Origin: Vigna angularis
Lineage: Eukaryota > Streptophyta > Magnoliopsida > Fabales > Fabaceae
DNA length: 64,000 nt
Reading direction: 5' to 3'
NCBI RefSeq assembly: GCF_016808095.1
Contig: NC_068977.1
Coordinates: 27,801,364 to 27,865,363, forward strand
Shown here in pieces: positions 54,107 to 64,000 of this stretch (positions are counted from its first letter, which is position 1; the number at the start of each line of letters is the position of its first letter). The position numbers were made by a program, and so were the translations under genes. The notes beneath the pieces are model-generated. The model was given only the letters and a program-made list of their open reading frames with translations, searched no databases and was not told the DNA's origin.

Positions 54107-54678
54107 AATCAATTTCAAATTTATTCACAAACATTCAAAGAAGCGAGAGAAAGAAAGTTTGAGAAGTCATTACCTTTTGTTTCTCGTTAATGTCAATGTG
54201 ATCAAATTTGGGGTCCTTTCGACTTTGTAACCTAGCTATGCCAAGGCATTTCACTACTCATTTGGTTTGTCTAACTTTACACAACATTAATAAGATCCAA
54301 AACAAAGTTACACACATCAACAGATTAAAATGAACTCAAATTTAGCTAACACAGTAGATATTCATAATATGTAAAATAAAACAATTTAAAATAATATAGT
54401 TATTCAATAATATATAAAGTTTTCAATGATTTTAGTTATCATGTATGCTTCTATGTTTCTCAAATTGGTATCACTTGTAAATACCCTTTACAGACATCAT
54501 TTACTGCTACTTTCACCATCTATTATGCTGACAGTAACTACATGAAATTTCTTTGTTTTCAAAAAGTCATGACCCCAACATTCAATATGGATCTGAAAAA
54601 TAAGAGAATGTGATTTATGATGAATATCAATTTTACACCAACAAATTCAAATCTTAGTTAAAAAATGTATTTAAATAG
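54107..54678. other. CACTA interior, AT-rich
   Basis: No gene is supported; the DNA may be intron or flank of the DUF688-like fragment. Confidence 0.4.
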
Positions 54679-54689
54679 ATAAATGATAG

Positions 54690-54731
54690 GCGCTGCCGGG
54701 ACTCGTGTTCGAATCCCCGGCAACGGCGCCA
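54690..54731 (+). other. tRNA-Asp-like 3' segment (extended primer binding site)
   Basis: GTTCGAATCCCCGGCAACGG and then CGCCA match the T-loop, acceptor stem and CCA-adjacent end of plant tRNA-Asp, with one extra A. The match runs several bases beyond a normal 18-nt primer site. It is not a complete tRNA gene: the D and anticodon arms are absent. Confidence 0.75.
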
Positions 54732-55759
54732 AAAACTTGTTAACCAAAAACTTGTTGGGCGATTTCGGCAAGCGCACCGAATCGTTCAAGTAATAAACCG
54801 GTAAGACCGGGTATCGTTTTCCCAAGAGACTCGTAATACTAGAGAATTGTGCGATTAACAACTCATATAGACTCAAGAACATAACATCAATTTACAAACA
54901 AGTGCAGAAATGTAAATTCATACATAATTACAAGGTTGGACTTTGGTATTGAAGACACTTGGAAATGGAAAAGACTAGAAATGGTATGAAATGACATTGT
55001 TAAGGTTAGTTTTCACCAATGCACTCTTGTGTATGACTAATTTCATCTCCTCTCTATCAATTTACTAAAGTCAATCCACTAAAACACTCTAGCTCTAATC
55101 CCTTAGGTGAAAGAGCCTAGGTTTTCCTTATCAAACTCCAATCCCTTGGACAATCTAACAAGCAAACCCGCATTAAATAGCTAGGATCTTAGGACAACAT
55201 GTGAATCATCTTTCATCCCTAGAATCAATGACCCACAAGGACTCCTATTTCAGTTCTGGGTTTCATCTTACGTCCCCATAATCCATAAAACTCCAAAATC
55301 AAGTCATGAACGTCCCCATTACAAGCAAGCTTTAAGATCGGAAACAAGAATACTAGCAATTGATAGAAAAGGCATATATATATTCAAATCATTCAACAAT
55401 TACACAAGAATTCAATGGCTACAACTAACCCCAACAAGATGAATCTGGTTCTCCATTTCCATGGATAACCCTAAAGCTTACAAACATGGAAGATGGAAGA
55501 AGAAGGAGACCCAAAGGAAGAGGAGGAGATGTTCCCACAAGCTCCTCGCGCCCTCCATGAGCTCCAGACGTGAAATCGCACCTCCAAAGAACCAAAGACC
55601 AAAACCCCTTCGCATTTTAGGGTTAAATAAGCTCTATCAGACACATCAGCAAAAGTCGCGCTCGGCGCCCTCTCTGTTTCACGCCCGGGCGCGAGACTCT
55701 CTGGAAAGTCACGCCCGGGCGCCCCATTTCTCACGCTCGGGCGTGAAACTCTCTGGAAG

Positions 55760-56000
55760 CTGAAAGTGGACGAGCGTCCACTTCTCGCTGTCGAGCGTCA
55801 GCGCCTCTCTGGACGAGCGTCTTCTTCTCTCGCTGGACGAGCGTCCATTGCGCATCTCTTTGGACGAGCATCCTCTTCTCGCTGACGAGCGTTCGCTTCT
55901 GCCTGGCTGGACGAGCGTCCTTTTCTGCCTGGCTGGACGAGCGTCCGCTCGAAACGTCCTGGACGAGCGTCCTCTTGAAGGCGACGAGCGTCCCATGATT
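55760..56000. repeat. GC-rich GGACGAGCGTCC array inside the LTR
   Basis: About ten copies of GACGAGCG(T/C)(C/T) spaced 20-35 bp, preceded at 55655-55750 by several CACGCCCGGGCG copies. It is much richer in GC than its surroundings, and the near-palindromic core is GGACGAGCGTCC. Confidence 0.9.
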
Positions 56001-56233
56001 TCTGCGTGCTAACTTCTTGGTTCAGTTCTATACATTGTTGGAGACTCTTCCAAGCTCATTATTAGCTACAAAATAAGGGATTATTGATGAAAGTTCATCA
56101 AAGTAGCCAAAAACACAATTATTTAGAAAACAAGATAAAAGAAGAGGATTTAACAAGTTATAAGTTAGAAAGGAATTGATTTTGCTACTAAAATGATACT
56201 TAAATAATGGTAAAATTTAGCATTATCAATAAA

Positions 56234-57613
56234 TAATAGTAAATTTAAACTATAAAGAATTATTAATATTTTAGTAAAAATATTAGCTCTTTCAAATTAG
56301 ATTTTCTTTTTAAATTTCTTTTAAGATTAAACTATAACCAGGGTACTAATGTAATGATAGAATAATATAATTTGAAAAGGTACAAGGTGAAGAATACTAA
56401 GTGATCAATATTTTTATTAGAGTATAAGTGATTAATTCTCTATTATGATTATTTTTCTTCTCTTTCTATTGCAGTTATTAATTTAAAGGAATTTATATTC
56501 TTGTGAGGTTTGATTTATTAAACTTATTGTAAGTTTATTTTTAAAAGTGTAAAGAAAAAATTTGAGATGCTACATGCATTCTTTCAAAATAGAAAAAAAC
56601 AAGACAAAGGGAAAATACCAAAAAAATCAAATGAAAATGGGAAATGGATTAACATGTGGAGTGAGATTTAAAATGAAAGATTGAGATGTTGCATGCATTC
56701 TTTCTTTCAATTGCAACCACAGTACTCTTATTACAATCCAGTCTTTTCCTTTGTCCAAGAGGAAAGCCTATTTTGGTTTCTACATACGACAACCACTCCC
56801 AAAAGAGAAGGTGTGCCGGAAAGAATAATAAATATGCTCTACAGTTCTTGGAACTTGTAAGATTTTTTTCCCTCTCTAAGGATAAAAAATGCACACTTTA
56901 AGAATAAAATGTCAGGTAATCATACTGATATTGTTCCTACAAAATCATCCATTAAAAGATCTGACAACTCTATATTCACATAATGATCCATTTTGAAACA
57001 TTGAGAAACCTGAAACCTGATGGAACCAAACTCATGTTTGACAAAGGAAGCATACATTAAATTACATAAGGAAGCATTAACTATACCTAGATTATCTTTT
57101 GAACACATTTCTTCTTGTTGGGTAAATTTTTTTAGTATTCTCACTAATAAAAAGTGAACCCAAATGATGATTTAGTGGAGCCTATAAAAAATTTAACCAA
57201 ACAATAACAATTTTTAAAACAATGTGTTGTCTCTCTTCCTTAAAACATAATTTAAATCCCAATACAGAGTATGCAAAGATAAAATCCATGAACCTGCGAG
57301 AATACCACAGGAATATGAATACATATAAGATAAATATATATTAAGAACATATTACTATGGTGGCAACAAGTTTTGTACAACAATCAAATAACTATGTCAA
57401 GAAAAAGAAAAGGACGAAACATCAGGAATGAAGGCTTATTTTGGTCCAGCAAGTTCAGGGAAAATGTTATGATGCAAAGATTTTCACTCCTACAAGGACG
57501 AAAAACTCCTGAAATTGAAGATGGTAATTTTCTTTTTCTTTCTAGCCATGAGAAACCACAACAAAATTACTAGATAGCATGAAGACAAAAAGTTAGGTTA
57601 GATTGTGGATTAC
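56234..57613. other. CACTA interior, no supported gene
   Basis: AT-rich. A short direct repeat GAGATG(C/T)T(A/G)CATGCATTCTTTC occurs near 56563 and 56683. Open frames here are short and unrecognised. Confidence 0.4.
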
Positions 57614-57701
57614 CATTATCGGCATAATCACCCTTTGGTTTTTCTGAAAATTGAATGATGTGGCCTCTATCATCTACTTTAACCAATCCATAATCTGATG
57701 C
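57614..57701 (-). pseudogene. captured ADP-glucose pyrophosphorylase exon fragment
   Basis: AGPase makes ADP-glucose for plastid starch synthesis. The minus strand reads [20 protein letters not shown] then KPKGDYADN before a GT donor at 57613-57612. The pattern (R)ASD(Y/F)GLVK(I/V)D..G.I.QF.EKPKG is distinctive of plant AGPase subunits. Only about 29 codons remain, with no neighbouring AGPase exon recognised, so it is a captured fragment near the right end of the CACTA. Confidence 0.72.
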
Positions 57702-58195
57702 AGGGTTGTAAAGCAGATAAATAAATATGTAAATTTTGTTACAAGGAAATTCGCGGAAGAGAACAATTTAAACGGTGGAAAAGATGAATTAGTCAGTGGA
57801 AATGAAGAAATCAAAAGTTACGAAGGTTTTTAAACGATACTAACCTCTAGACTAAGAGGAACAAAGACGAATCGGTAGAAAATGGTAGAAAACCCTACCT
57901 ATTGAACTGAGGGTGGATTTGAGCAAATTTAATCGGTGAGAAAGTGAGACAAAGTGAGAAGAAAGTGACAGATTTGTTTCCAAGTTTACTTGCAATTTCC
58001 AAAGTGAGATCAACCCCTAAGAACTTCATACCTTGAAGATGAACAAACGGCGCAGGAAAGGGATACGCTTGAAAGAAAATGAGACAACAGAGACGAGAAG
58101 CGGGAACGAAGGCGTGCGGGAAGGAAACTAGGGTTAATTGAAAATATCTAGTGATTACCCCAAAAAATTATTTAAAAAAAATAAATAAATGTTAG
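57702..58195. other. CACTA right interior
   Basis: No gene is recognised. Some leader-like purine-rich sequence (57960-58140) precedes the right subterminal motif. Confidence 0.4.
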
Positions 58196-58271
58196 GGGCG
58201 GTTTAGCTTATAAACCGCCGGAATTATTTGGAGTTTCGAAAACATTAAAATATATTATTTTTGTAGTGTGG

Positions 58272-58891
58272 TAATCTTTAATTTTTACCAATTAAACTAA
58301 TTTTTTTAATCTATCACATCAATCAAATCCTACACTAATTCTCAAATTTTACTAATTCTCAAACTTTACTTCCAAATTCACTCTCAATTACCCACAAATC
58401 CACTCAAAAAAACAACTAAAAAATTACCCTCAAATCCACTCAAATTCCCCCAAATCATCTTCCTCAAATATTCCCAAAAGAACAAAGCCTTAATGTAAGC
58501 CTTAATGTGTTGTCTTTTTTTTGTGATATTTTTTTATGTATCCCTCTTATTTAACCTAATACTTAAAGAACTTTCTTTGATTTATAGACTAGATTTATAA
58601 TACTTCTTTAATATTATTAAAAATAATTTAAATGTCTTAATAACAACATTAGAATTCACTCATTAAATATATATTAATACAAAATAACTATGAAATGATC
58701 AAATCTAAATCCTATCATCGCAACCTATATTAAAAAAAAGAGTAAATTAAAATTAATTTAGGTGTTGTACCTAAAAGTCAAACCCCTTCCATCAAACAAC
58801 AACTTTCAAATAAATTTAATTATGTCAGAAATGACAACTCATGACTAAATTCACAAAATGTGTGAATTAATTATTGAAAAGATCTCAAGCT
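58272..58891. other. AT-rich intergenic DNA
   Basis: Simple AT- and C-poor tracts (AATTCTCAAA and CAAATCCACTCAAA wording repeated at 58330-58470). No gene is supported. Confidence 0.5.
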
Positions 58892-58896
58892 ATTAT

Positions 58897-61181
58897 TGTA
58901 ACATCCCCAATATCTTACACTTGAAATTTCATATATTATATATTGTAACATTACATTTACGATACATCCCGTAATTTCACACTTAAAAATTCATAATTGA
59001 TATATGAATTTTACATATTTTACGCTCATATTTGCAAATTCTTAATCATAACTTGAGTTCTTCTATCTCTCCCTTCCTGGGCATTGAGTCAGACGACGTT
59101 CCTTCATCTGCTCCCGTATAACGAATTATACGATCATCGCACATACCCAAACACAAACAAGTAGGGGTGAGCTAGACATAAAAAGCATGTTATTCAACCT
59201 CACACGACATGCAAAAGTCATCATGCTTAGTTACATATAAAAGAACAATTTAAGCATACCATTTAAACCACGACTCAAACACTCACACGACTCATTCGGA
59301 TTTGTATAACTGTCGAACTATTGGTCGTCTTTGCACTTGCATAGTTCAACTGGCCCTCCCCAACACTAGCAAGGTAAATCCCCCAATCTGTCTATGTCTA
59401 AACTCAAAGACTATAGACGAAGACCTCCCTCTACTCTCACCACTTACATTGTTCTTTTCTATTTGAACATGAAAAATGCTTTGAGCATGAAAAATGCTTT
59501 GAGTGTAGGGATAGACATACTAGTTCAAAGCTCCATACAGTTATACAGAACAACAACAACACCCCACACAACCACTTTCAGTCATCTCACCCTCAGATGT
59601 CCAATTCATACTCACATACATCATTATAGTTCACAACTACGTTATTTCCAACCACTCATACCTCATACATAAATGTACATAACAATCTGTTAAGCAAACA
59701 ACATTAATCAAACATTCACATACTTCTCACATAAATCACATCATGTTCAGACGCATAAATTCAAATAAATTTCCTATTTCGTAAAAAAAACATTACTCTT
59801 CACTCATATCATTAATTAAATATCTGAACCCATCAAACTAATTAACAACATGTTTAGATCATGTGGTAAAATTTTCAGTCCAATCCAACGGTTAATAAGG
59901 TAGAACTTATAATTTTTGTATAAATGGTCCAAAACTGAAATTAAGCAATATTGAGATCCCTGAGAAGATACGAAATTAATATCTCTAAATATTTAACTCC
60001 GATTTAAAATCTGAACGGTCAAACTCATTCCCTATGTGTTAGAAACTATATATTAAATTTTCAGGTTGATCCAACGGTTAACTAGATAGATATTGAGGTT
60101 TTATCGAGGTAACTCAGGGACAGAATTTTAAGTGGTTTTCGGTAATACTCAAAATGCGGAACGAATTTCTCTTAAGACAGACATCTAATTACAAATCTGA
60201 ACGGTGAAGATGACTTACTATGTCGTATCACCTATATACTAAAGTTTGGGCTCAATCTAACGGTAAATGAAATATATATGAAATTTTTACCATTATAACT
60301 TAAGAACAGAAATATAGTGTTCATCAGATATTTCAAACTTTCGAAATTTCTTTCTCTAAACATAGACCTTAAACTACAAATCCGATCGGTCAAATTGTAT
60401 TAATATGTCTTAGTGATCATATATCAAATGTTGAGGTTGATCTAACGGTCAAATAGGTGAGAATCTATATTTTACCGAGACAACTTAGTAACAGAACTAC
60501 AGGGGTAACTAATTTACTCAAACATACAGGATTTATTTCTCCAAGTACAGACTTCTATTTTCAAATCCGAACGGTCAAAGTGTAGTAATAGGTCTTAGGA
60601 TTCACATATTAAAATGTTAGCTAAATCCAACGGTGAAAACAATTAATAGAAAAATTTCACCACAGTAACTCGAAAATAAAAAATTATAATCATGAAAACC
60701 AAATTTACACAAGTCAATAGATAACTACCATTACCAAAATTTTAACATATTCATAACTCATATTCATGATCATAACATGTATACAAGTCATATATAAGAA
60801 GGATTAGCTCCCCTACCTCAATTCCAGACTTAATCTCGTGCTTAGAAATTGTTTCCCGAAAACTTCTAGAATTTCCCCTTTGCAACTAGAATTTCCTCCA
60901 ACTCTCTTCTCTCAAAAATTTTCTAAATTTTTGGTGCAAGTTTTAGCCTTCTTATGCTTACAATTTATAGTCCAAAAATTTTACTATTCATCATTTTTTT
61001 TAATATTATTTATTATTTTAATTTTACCACTTACATAATGAATTCAGCACTTACATAATGGATTCCTTAATAATGACTTCACATTTTATAAACTTATTAT
61101 ATTTTCCATTCATAAAGAAATTTACTACTACTAGTAATAAAATTGTTATTATTACGATAAATATTTTTCATGGGTCTTACA
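58897..61181 (-). mobile_element. Tekay-type solo LTR, 2285 bp, TSD ATTAT
   Basis: It runs from TGTAACATCCCC to GGGTCTTACA, so on the minus strand it starts TGTAAGACCC and ends GGGGATGTTACA, like the intact Tekay LTR. ATTAT flanks both sides (58892-58896 and 61182-61186). It shares 33 identical bases with the LTR at the window start (59111-59143). No internal retrotransposon sequence is present. It lies immediately beyond the 3' end of SDR gene 2, in the same orientation. Confidence 0.95.
59830..60660. repeat. degenerate repeat of about 185 bp, four to five copies
   Basis: The landmark TC(T/C)GA(A/T)CGGT(C/G)(A) is at 60010, 60197, 60381 and 60566, with a partner (A/T)(T/C)C(C/T)AACGGT about 70-80 bp later in each copy and one more at 59882. 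Period 184-187 bp; copies are strongly diverged. Confidence 0.8.
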
Positions 61182-61208
61182 ATTATTCCACAGAGCCTTT
61201 TGGGTATT

Positions 61209-64000
61209 CTACTTTATGAGGTTTAAGCTAAAATCCCATAATTTGTTGGCCAACTCAGGGTTCCTTGCTTGTGAGTTTTCTGTGGAAACATTACAATCTT
61301 CAAAATAGTGGCCACTGATTTCCCTCACTTGTGGATGCAATGCTACATAGCATGTTGTTGCAGCTCCCTACATCAAGGTTGGAGAACAAAGCCAAATTGG
61401 AACATTAAAACAATCTCATGTTAAGGATTTGTTAGTTCAAGTCTTTTGAGACGATTAAAGATGAGTTTTTTTTAATTTAGAATGCAAAAATCTCAATAAA
61501 AAATGGTTTTATTACTTTTTCCACTGCTTATGGTTTGGTTTTTCCAGAAAGTAAAAGCTTATATATGGATTTCTCATTTTTGAAAGTTGAAACCAATATT
61601 AATTGCAAATTTATAGATTACATATTTTCTTTACCTAATGTTTATTTGTTCTGAATATTTATGAAAGGGAGAAAAAGGGGAAAAAATGTTAAATTGTAGA
61701 AATATTAACCAATGAGGTGATTAAAGAATTAGTTTAAAAATAATGAAAACGTGGATAATTATATTATTTCTTAATATTATCATACTACAAACTCAAAAAA
61801 AACATTTAAAAAAACGAAGAAGTAATAATCTAGTTAATAAGTCAAGTTAAATTGATATGGTTTAAGTTTGAGTTATAAAAAAATAATGTTATTTGAATGA
61901 GTCAAAAATTTAAAAATGTTTGACTTGATTAAAGTTTTGAAGTTTGAGTTTAACTTATAAACTTCTTGTTGAACTTTTTTCATGAATTTTTTTTTTCAAT
62001 AATTTACCACTAACCCATACCTTTATCTATGAGGTAAAGTAAACTTATGATGAAGTATATACTCATAAAAATAGCTTTAAGTTAGAGAAGATGTGATGAA
62101 AAAATGGTATTTCTTTGAAAAAAAATGTATACATCCATTTAAAATATAACTCTAGGAAGTTGAGATTATGCGTATGTAAAAGATTATATTAACAATTATA
62201 TTTTTTTGAGTAAATATAGTTAATATAATAATATTACAATTATCTAAGTGATATATATCGCCAAGTAAGTGACGATGTTACGTTTACAAGGTTTGAGTTT
62301 GAATTATTTAAATAATAAATATTATTATAAAATTTTGCTTGTCTAAGTAACAAACAATCAACAACATTGTAATGAGTAAAACTCCAATATTTTCATTAAT
62401 AACTCATGTCAATTACTTGTCTTTGATATTTGTTTAACTTACCTGCTGGACATTTTTAAAGACAAGTCTACCCACCGTATTAATCAAACCTGCATAAAAA
62501 CAAAAAACCCTTAAACTGTCAATAAGTGCATGAATTATTTGCATAAAATTATTCCCTCATTCTCATAGGATTTTTATTAGAGTACTATACAATTAAGAAA
62601 ATTATCAATTATGTATATTATCAGGAAATTAGTGTGGTTAAAACGGGTCATTTGGTTCGATCAGGTTTGGCCTACCACAGGTTGGTTACTTAGTGAATCA
62701 ACTTAATCTGGCTTACTTATTAGCAAGTTGAAAAAATTCAAATTCGATTCAGTCCATCATGGATTGGTGGATTAAATGAGTTAATTATAAATTTTTTTTC
62801 AATTAAAAAAAATAACAAAAAAATTCTAATTCAAATCTTAAATTAGATTTATGATCAATCAAACGTAAGATTTCATTCACACAAAAATATCACAAAATCT
62901 CCTTAACAAATAGCAGTTCAAATTTGCTTTTGAATAAAAATTGAGTTACTAAATATAGTTTGTGGATTTTTCATGTTACATAATTATTCCATAAAAAACA
63001 ATTTCAAGGGCCTGTGTTTTAATATTTTGTAAAATGACTAGCCCAACAAAAAATACTTATTAGAAAAATTAGGTAGGTTGGTAAGCCAACCTGGTTCATC
63101 ACATGTTCAACACAAGTGAGTCGAGTTCTTAGTGAACCACATTTCAAAATTTGTCCATATTGAAATTTTATTTTTATTTTTTTAATCCAACTAGTCCCGA
63201 ACTTGTGGTAGACCAGATGGTTCACGGATTCTAACCATTTTAATAGGAAAAACAACTAAAATATTTTAACTTTTTTTATAATCTAATTTTACCCTTCTTT
63301 ATATGTAGAGCATTTTGGCAAGTCAAACCAAAAACCAAAGTATGATAATGATGAAAAAAACTAATAAATTAAAGTCAGACAAATTTGGGTGGGTTTCACC
63401 TCTTACTCTTTTTCTAACTCCCAATTTAGAAATGAGATCTATAAAAAAATAGTGCAATGTGTAGAGAAATTAATTACCAGACAGTATATTGGTGTGACGA
63501 AATATATTGGTGACAACAGCTCCTGGATGAAGAGAATTAGCTGTAATATCTACCCCTTCTTCCTGATCAAGAACATGCAATAACAAAAACAAGTGATTTC
63601 ACTGTAACAAAACAGAGACAAGTAATTATAATGTAGCAAAACCTATTGTATTTTAAAGGGTTTTGTATAAGAATAACATAAAGTCACTATTAAACTTGTT
63701 TCCCATATTAGAACATTAAATCTATTATTTTATCATTGTGTTTGTTCTTAATTTCTTTAAAGATTACAAATACAATAAATTTCTTCATATCTTTAAATTT
63801 GTATCTTTTTTTCTCTTAAACACATAGAAGTGCTTATATTTATCTATAATCGTATTTATTCCAATAAAACCCGGATCCATTTTTCCTTAACAAATTATGA
63901 GAAAATGTGACCAAAACAAAGGAGGAAAACAATGACGTATATACTATTAGGCTAATTAATGGAGGTCTCAAGTTGAAACTGAAATGTACAATTGTAATGA
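61209..64000 (-). CDS. short-chain dehydrogenase/reductase, TIC32-like, 3' part only
   Basis: Three exons are visible on the minus strand: 63562-63478 ([20 protein letters not shown]...), 62489-62443 ([16 protein letters not shown]) and 61367-61209 ([20 protein letters not shown] ... NLIK, stop). Splice sites and phases match exons 6-8 of the SDR gene at 12985-18637. The last exon is also 159 bp; the other two differ by +3 and -9 bp, in frame. The exons with the cofactor motif and the YxxxK active site would lie beyond the right edge. The frame is intact in what can be seen. It is a diverged tandem paralogue, separated from the first by 43 kb, mostly transposons. Family function as for the first gene: NAD(P)H-dependent oxidoreductase of unknown substrate. 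Confidence 0.9.
62637..63245. repeat. inverted-repeat (MITE-like) element in SDR gene 2 intron
   Basis: Starts TGGTTAAAACGGGTCATTTG and ends, inverted, near TGGTTAGAATCCGTGAACC. It contains CACAGGTTGGTTACTTAGTG and AGCAAGTTGAAAAAATTCAAA, as does the repeat at 14290-15016. It occupies the intron between the exons at 63478 and 62489. Confidence 0.6.
63563..64000. other. intron of SDR gene 2, runs off the window
   Basis: AT-rich, with no exon equivalent to the YAQSK exon of the first SDR gene found before the window end. Confidence 0.7.

Larger units (their letters stand above)
54684..56228 (-). mobile_element. LTR insertion with tRNA-Asp-like end, TSD ATAAA
   Basis: On the minus strand the unit starts TGATAATGCTAAATTTTACC and ends GGCAGCGCCTATCA. 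It is flanked by ATAAA at 54679-54683 and 56229-56233. Near the far end, 54714-54731 is TCCCCGGCAACGGCGCCA on the plus strand, the 3' end of tRNA-Asp, the primer site used by Athila-type Ty3 elements. The piece is therefore an LTR plus primer site plus about 30 bp, closed by a second TG/CA terminus. It has no coding capacity. Confidence 0.7.
51881..58268. mobile_element. CACTA transposon, 6388 bp, non-autonomous, TSD TGG
   Basis: It starts CACTACAAAAAAT and ends ATTTTTGTAGTG, the inverted CACTA termini. The 3-bp duplication TGG is at 51878-51880 and 58269-58271, as expected for the superfamily. Subterminal DNA has repeated CCGGCGGTTT / AAACCGCC(G/C) motifs in both orientations (51920-52180 and 58195-58225), which resemble transposase-binding arrays. 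No transposase frame exists. The inside holds host-gene fragments and two further insertions, so mobility would depend on an enzyme supplied in trans. Confidence 0.93.

Noticed and set aside
54690..54731. tRNA-Asp gene
   Set aside because: Only the 3' third is present, with no D or anticodon arm; position and context fit a primer binding site.

Overview
The window is AT-rich plant nuclear DNA. It has spliced genes with GT-AG introns, long AT microsatellites and nested LTR and DNA transposons. The repeat families (SIRE-like LTR full of TTAATCGATTAAC, MULE termini starting GGGTTAAATATG, Tekay-type LTRs) point to a phaseoloid legume such as Vigna or Phaseolus; that assignment is an inference from family resemblance. 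About two thirds of the window is mobile DNA. The host genes seen are a tandem pair of TIC32-like short-chain dehydrogenases on the minus strand (12985-18637 complete, 61209 to beyond the right edge partial) and several broken or captured gene pieces.

Layout. 1-3118: Tekay-type LTR in minus orientation with a 70-bp tandem array and a CGAACG-rich array. 3592-6197: decayed FAR1/MULE transposase-like gene. 7175-8802: spliced but disrupted gene on the minus strand resembling the Ulp1-associated proteins of plant MULEs. 10180-10960: decayed CSN7-like gene. 12985-18637: intact eight-exon SDR gene. 20155-22240: large inverted-repeat element with a SIRE-like solo LTR (20416-21517) inside its left arm. 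24246-25456: MULE-type element with an exact 9-bp target duplication.

27249-44339 is a tandem Tekay/Del retrotransposon: three LTRs and two intact gag-pol genes, with one ATATG target duplication around the whole array. 44777-50067 is a young Copia element whose integrase has lost its first catalytic Asp. 50227-50352 looks like the last exon of an unrecognised gene, and 51294-51539 is a PP2C exon with a nonsense codon.

51881-58268 is a CACTA element (TSD TGG) with no transposase. It carries a DUF688-like fragment, an ADP-glucose pyrophosphorylase fragment, a nested Pack-MULE (TSD TAAATTAAA) with a lectin-receptor-kinase chimera, and an LTR insertion (TSD ATAAA) that ends in tRNA-Asp-like sequence. 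58897-61181 is a Tekay-type solo LTR (TSD ATTAT) only 22 bp past the stop codon of the second SDR gene.

The most unusual items are the nested gene-capturing CACTA, the three-LTR tandem retrotransposon, a stem-loop kept in diverged Tekay LTRs while its bases change, and the recent Copia copy that encodes a mutated integrase. All identifications are by reading motifs; no search was run.
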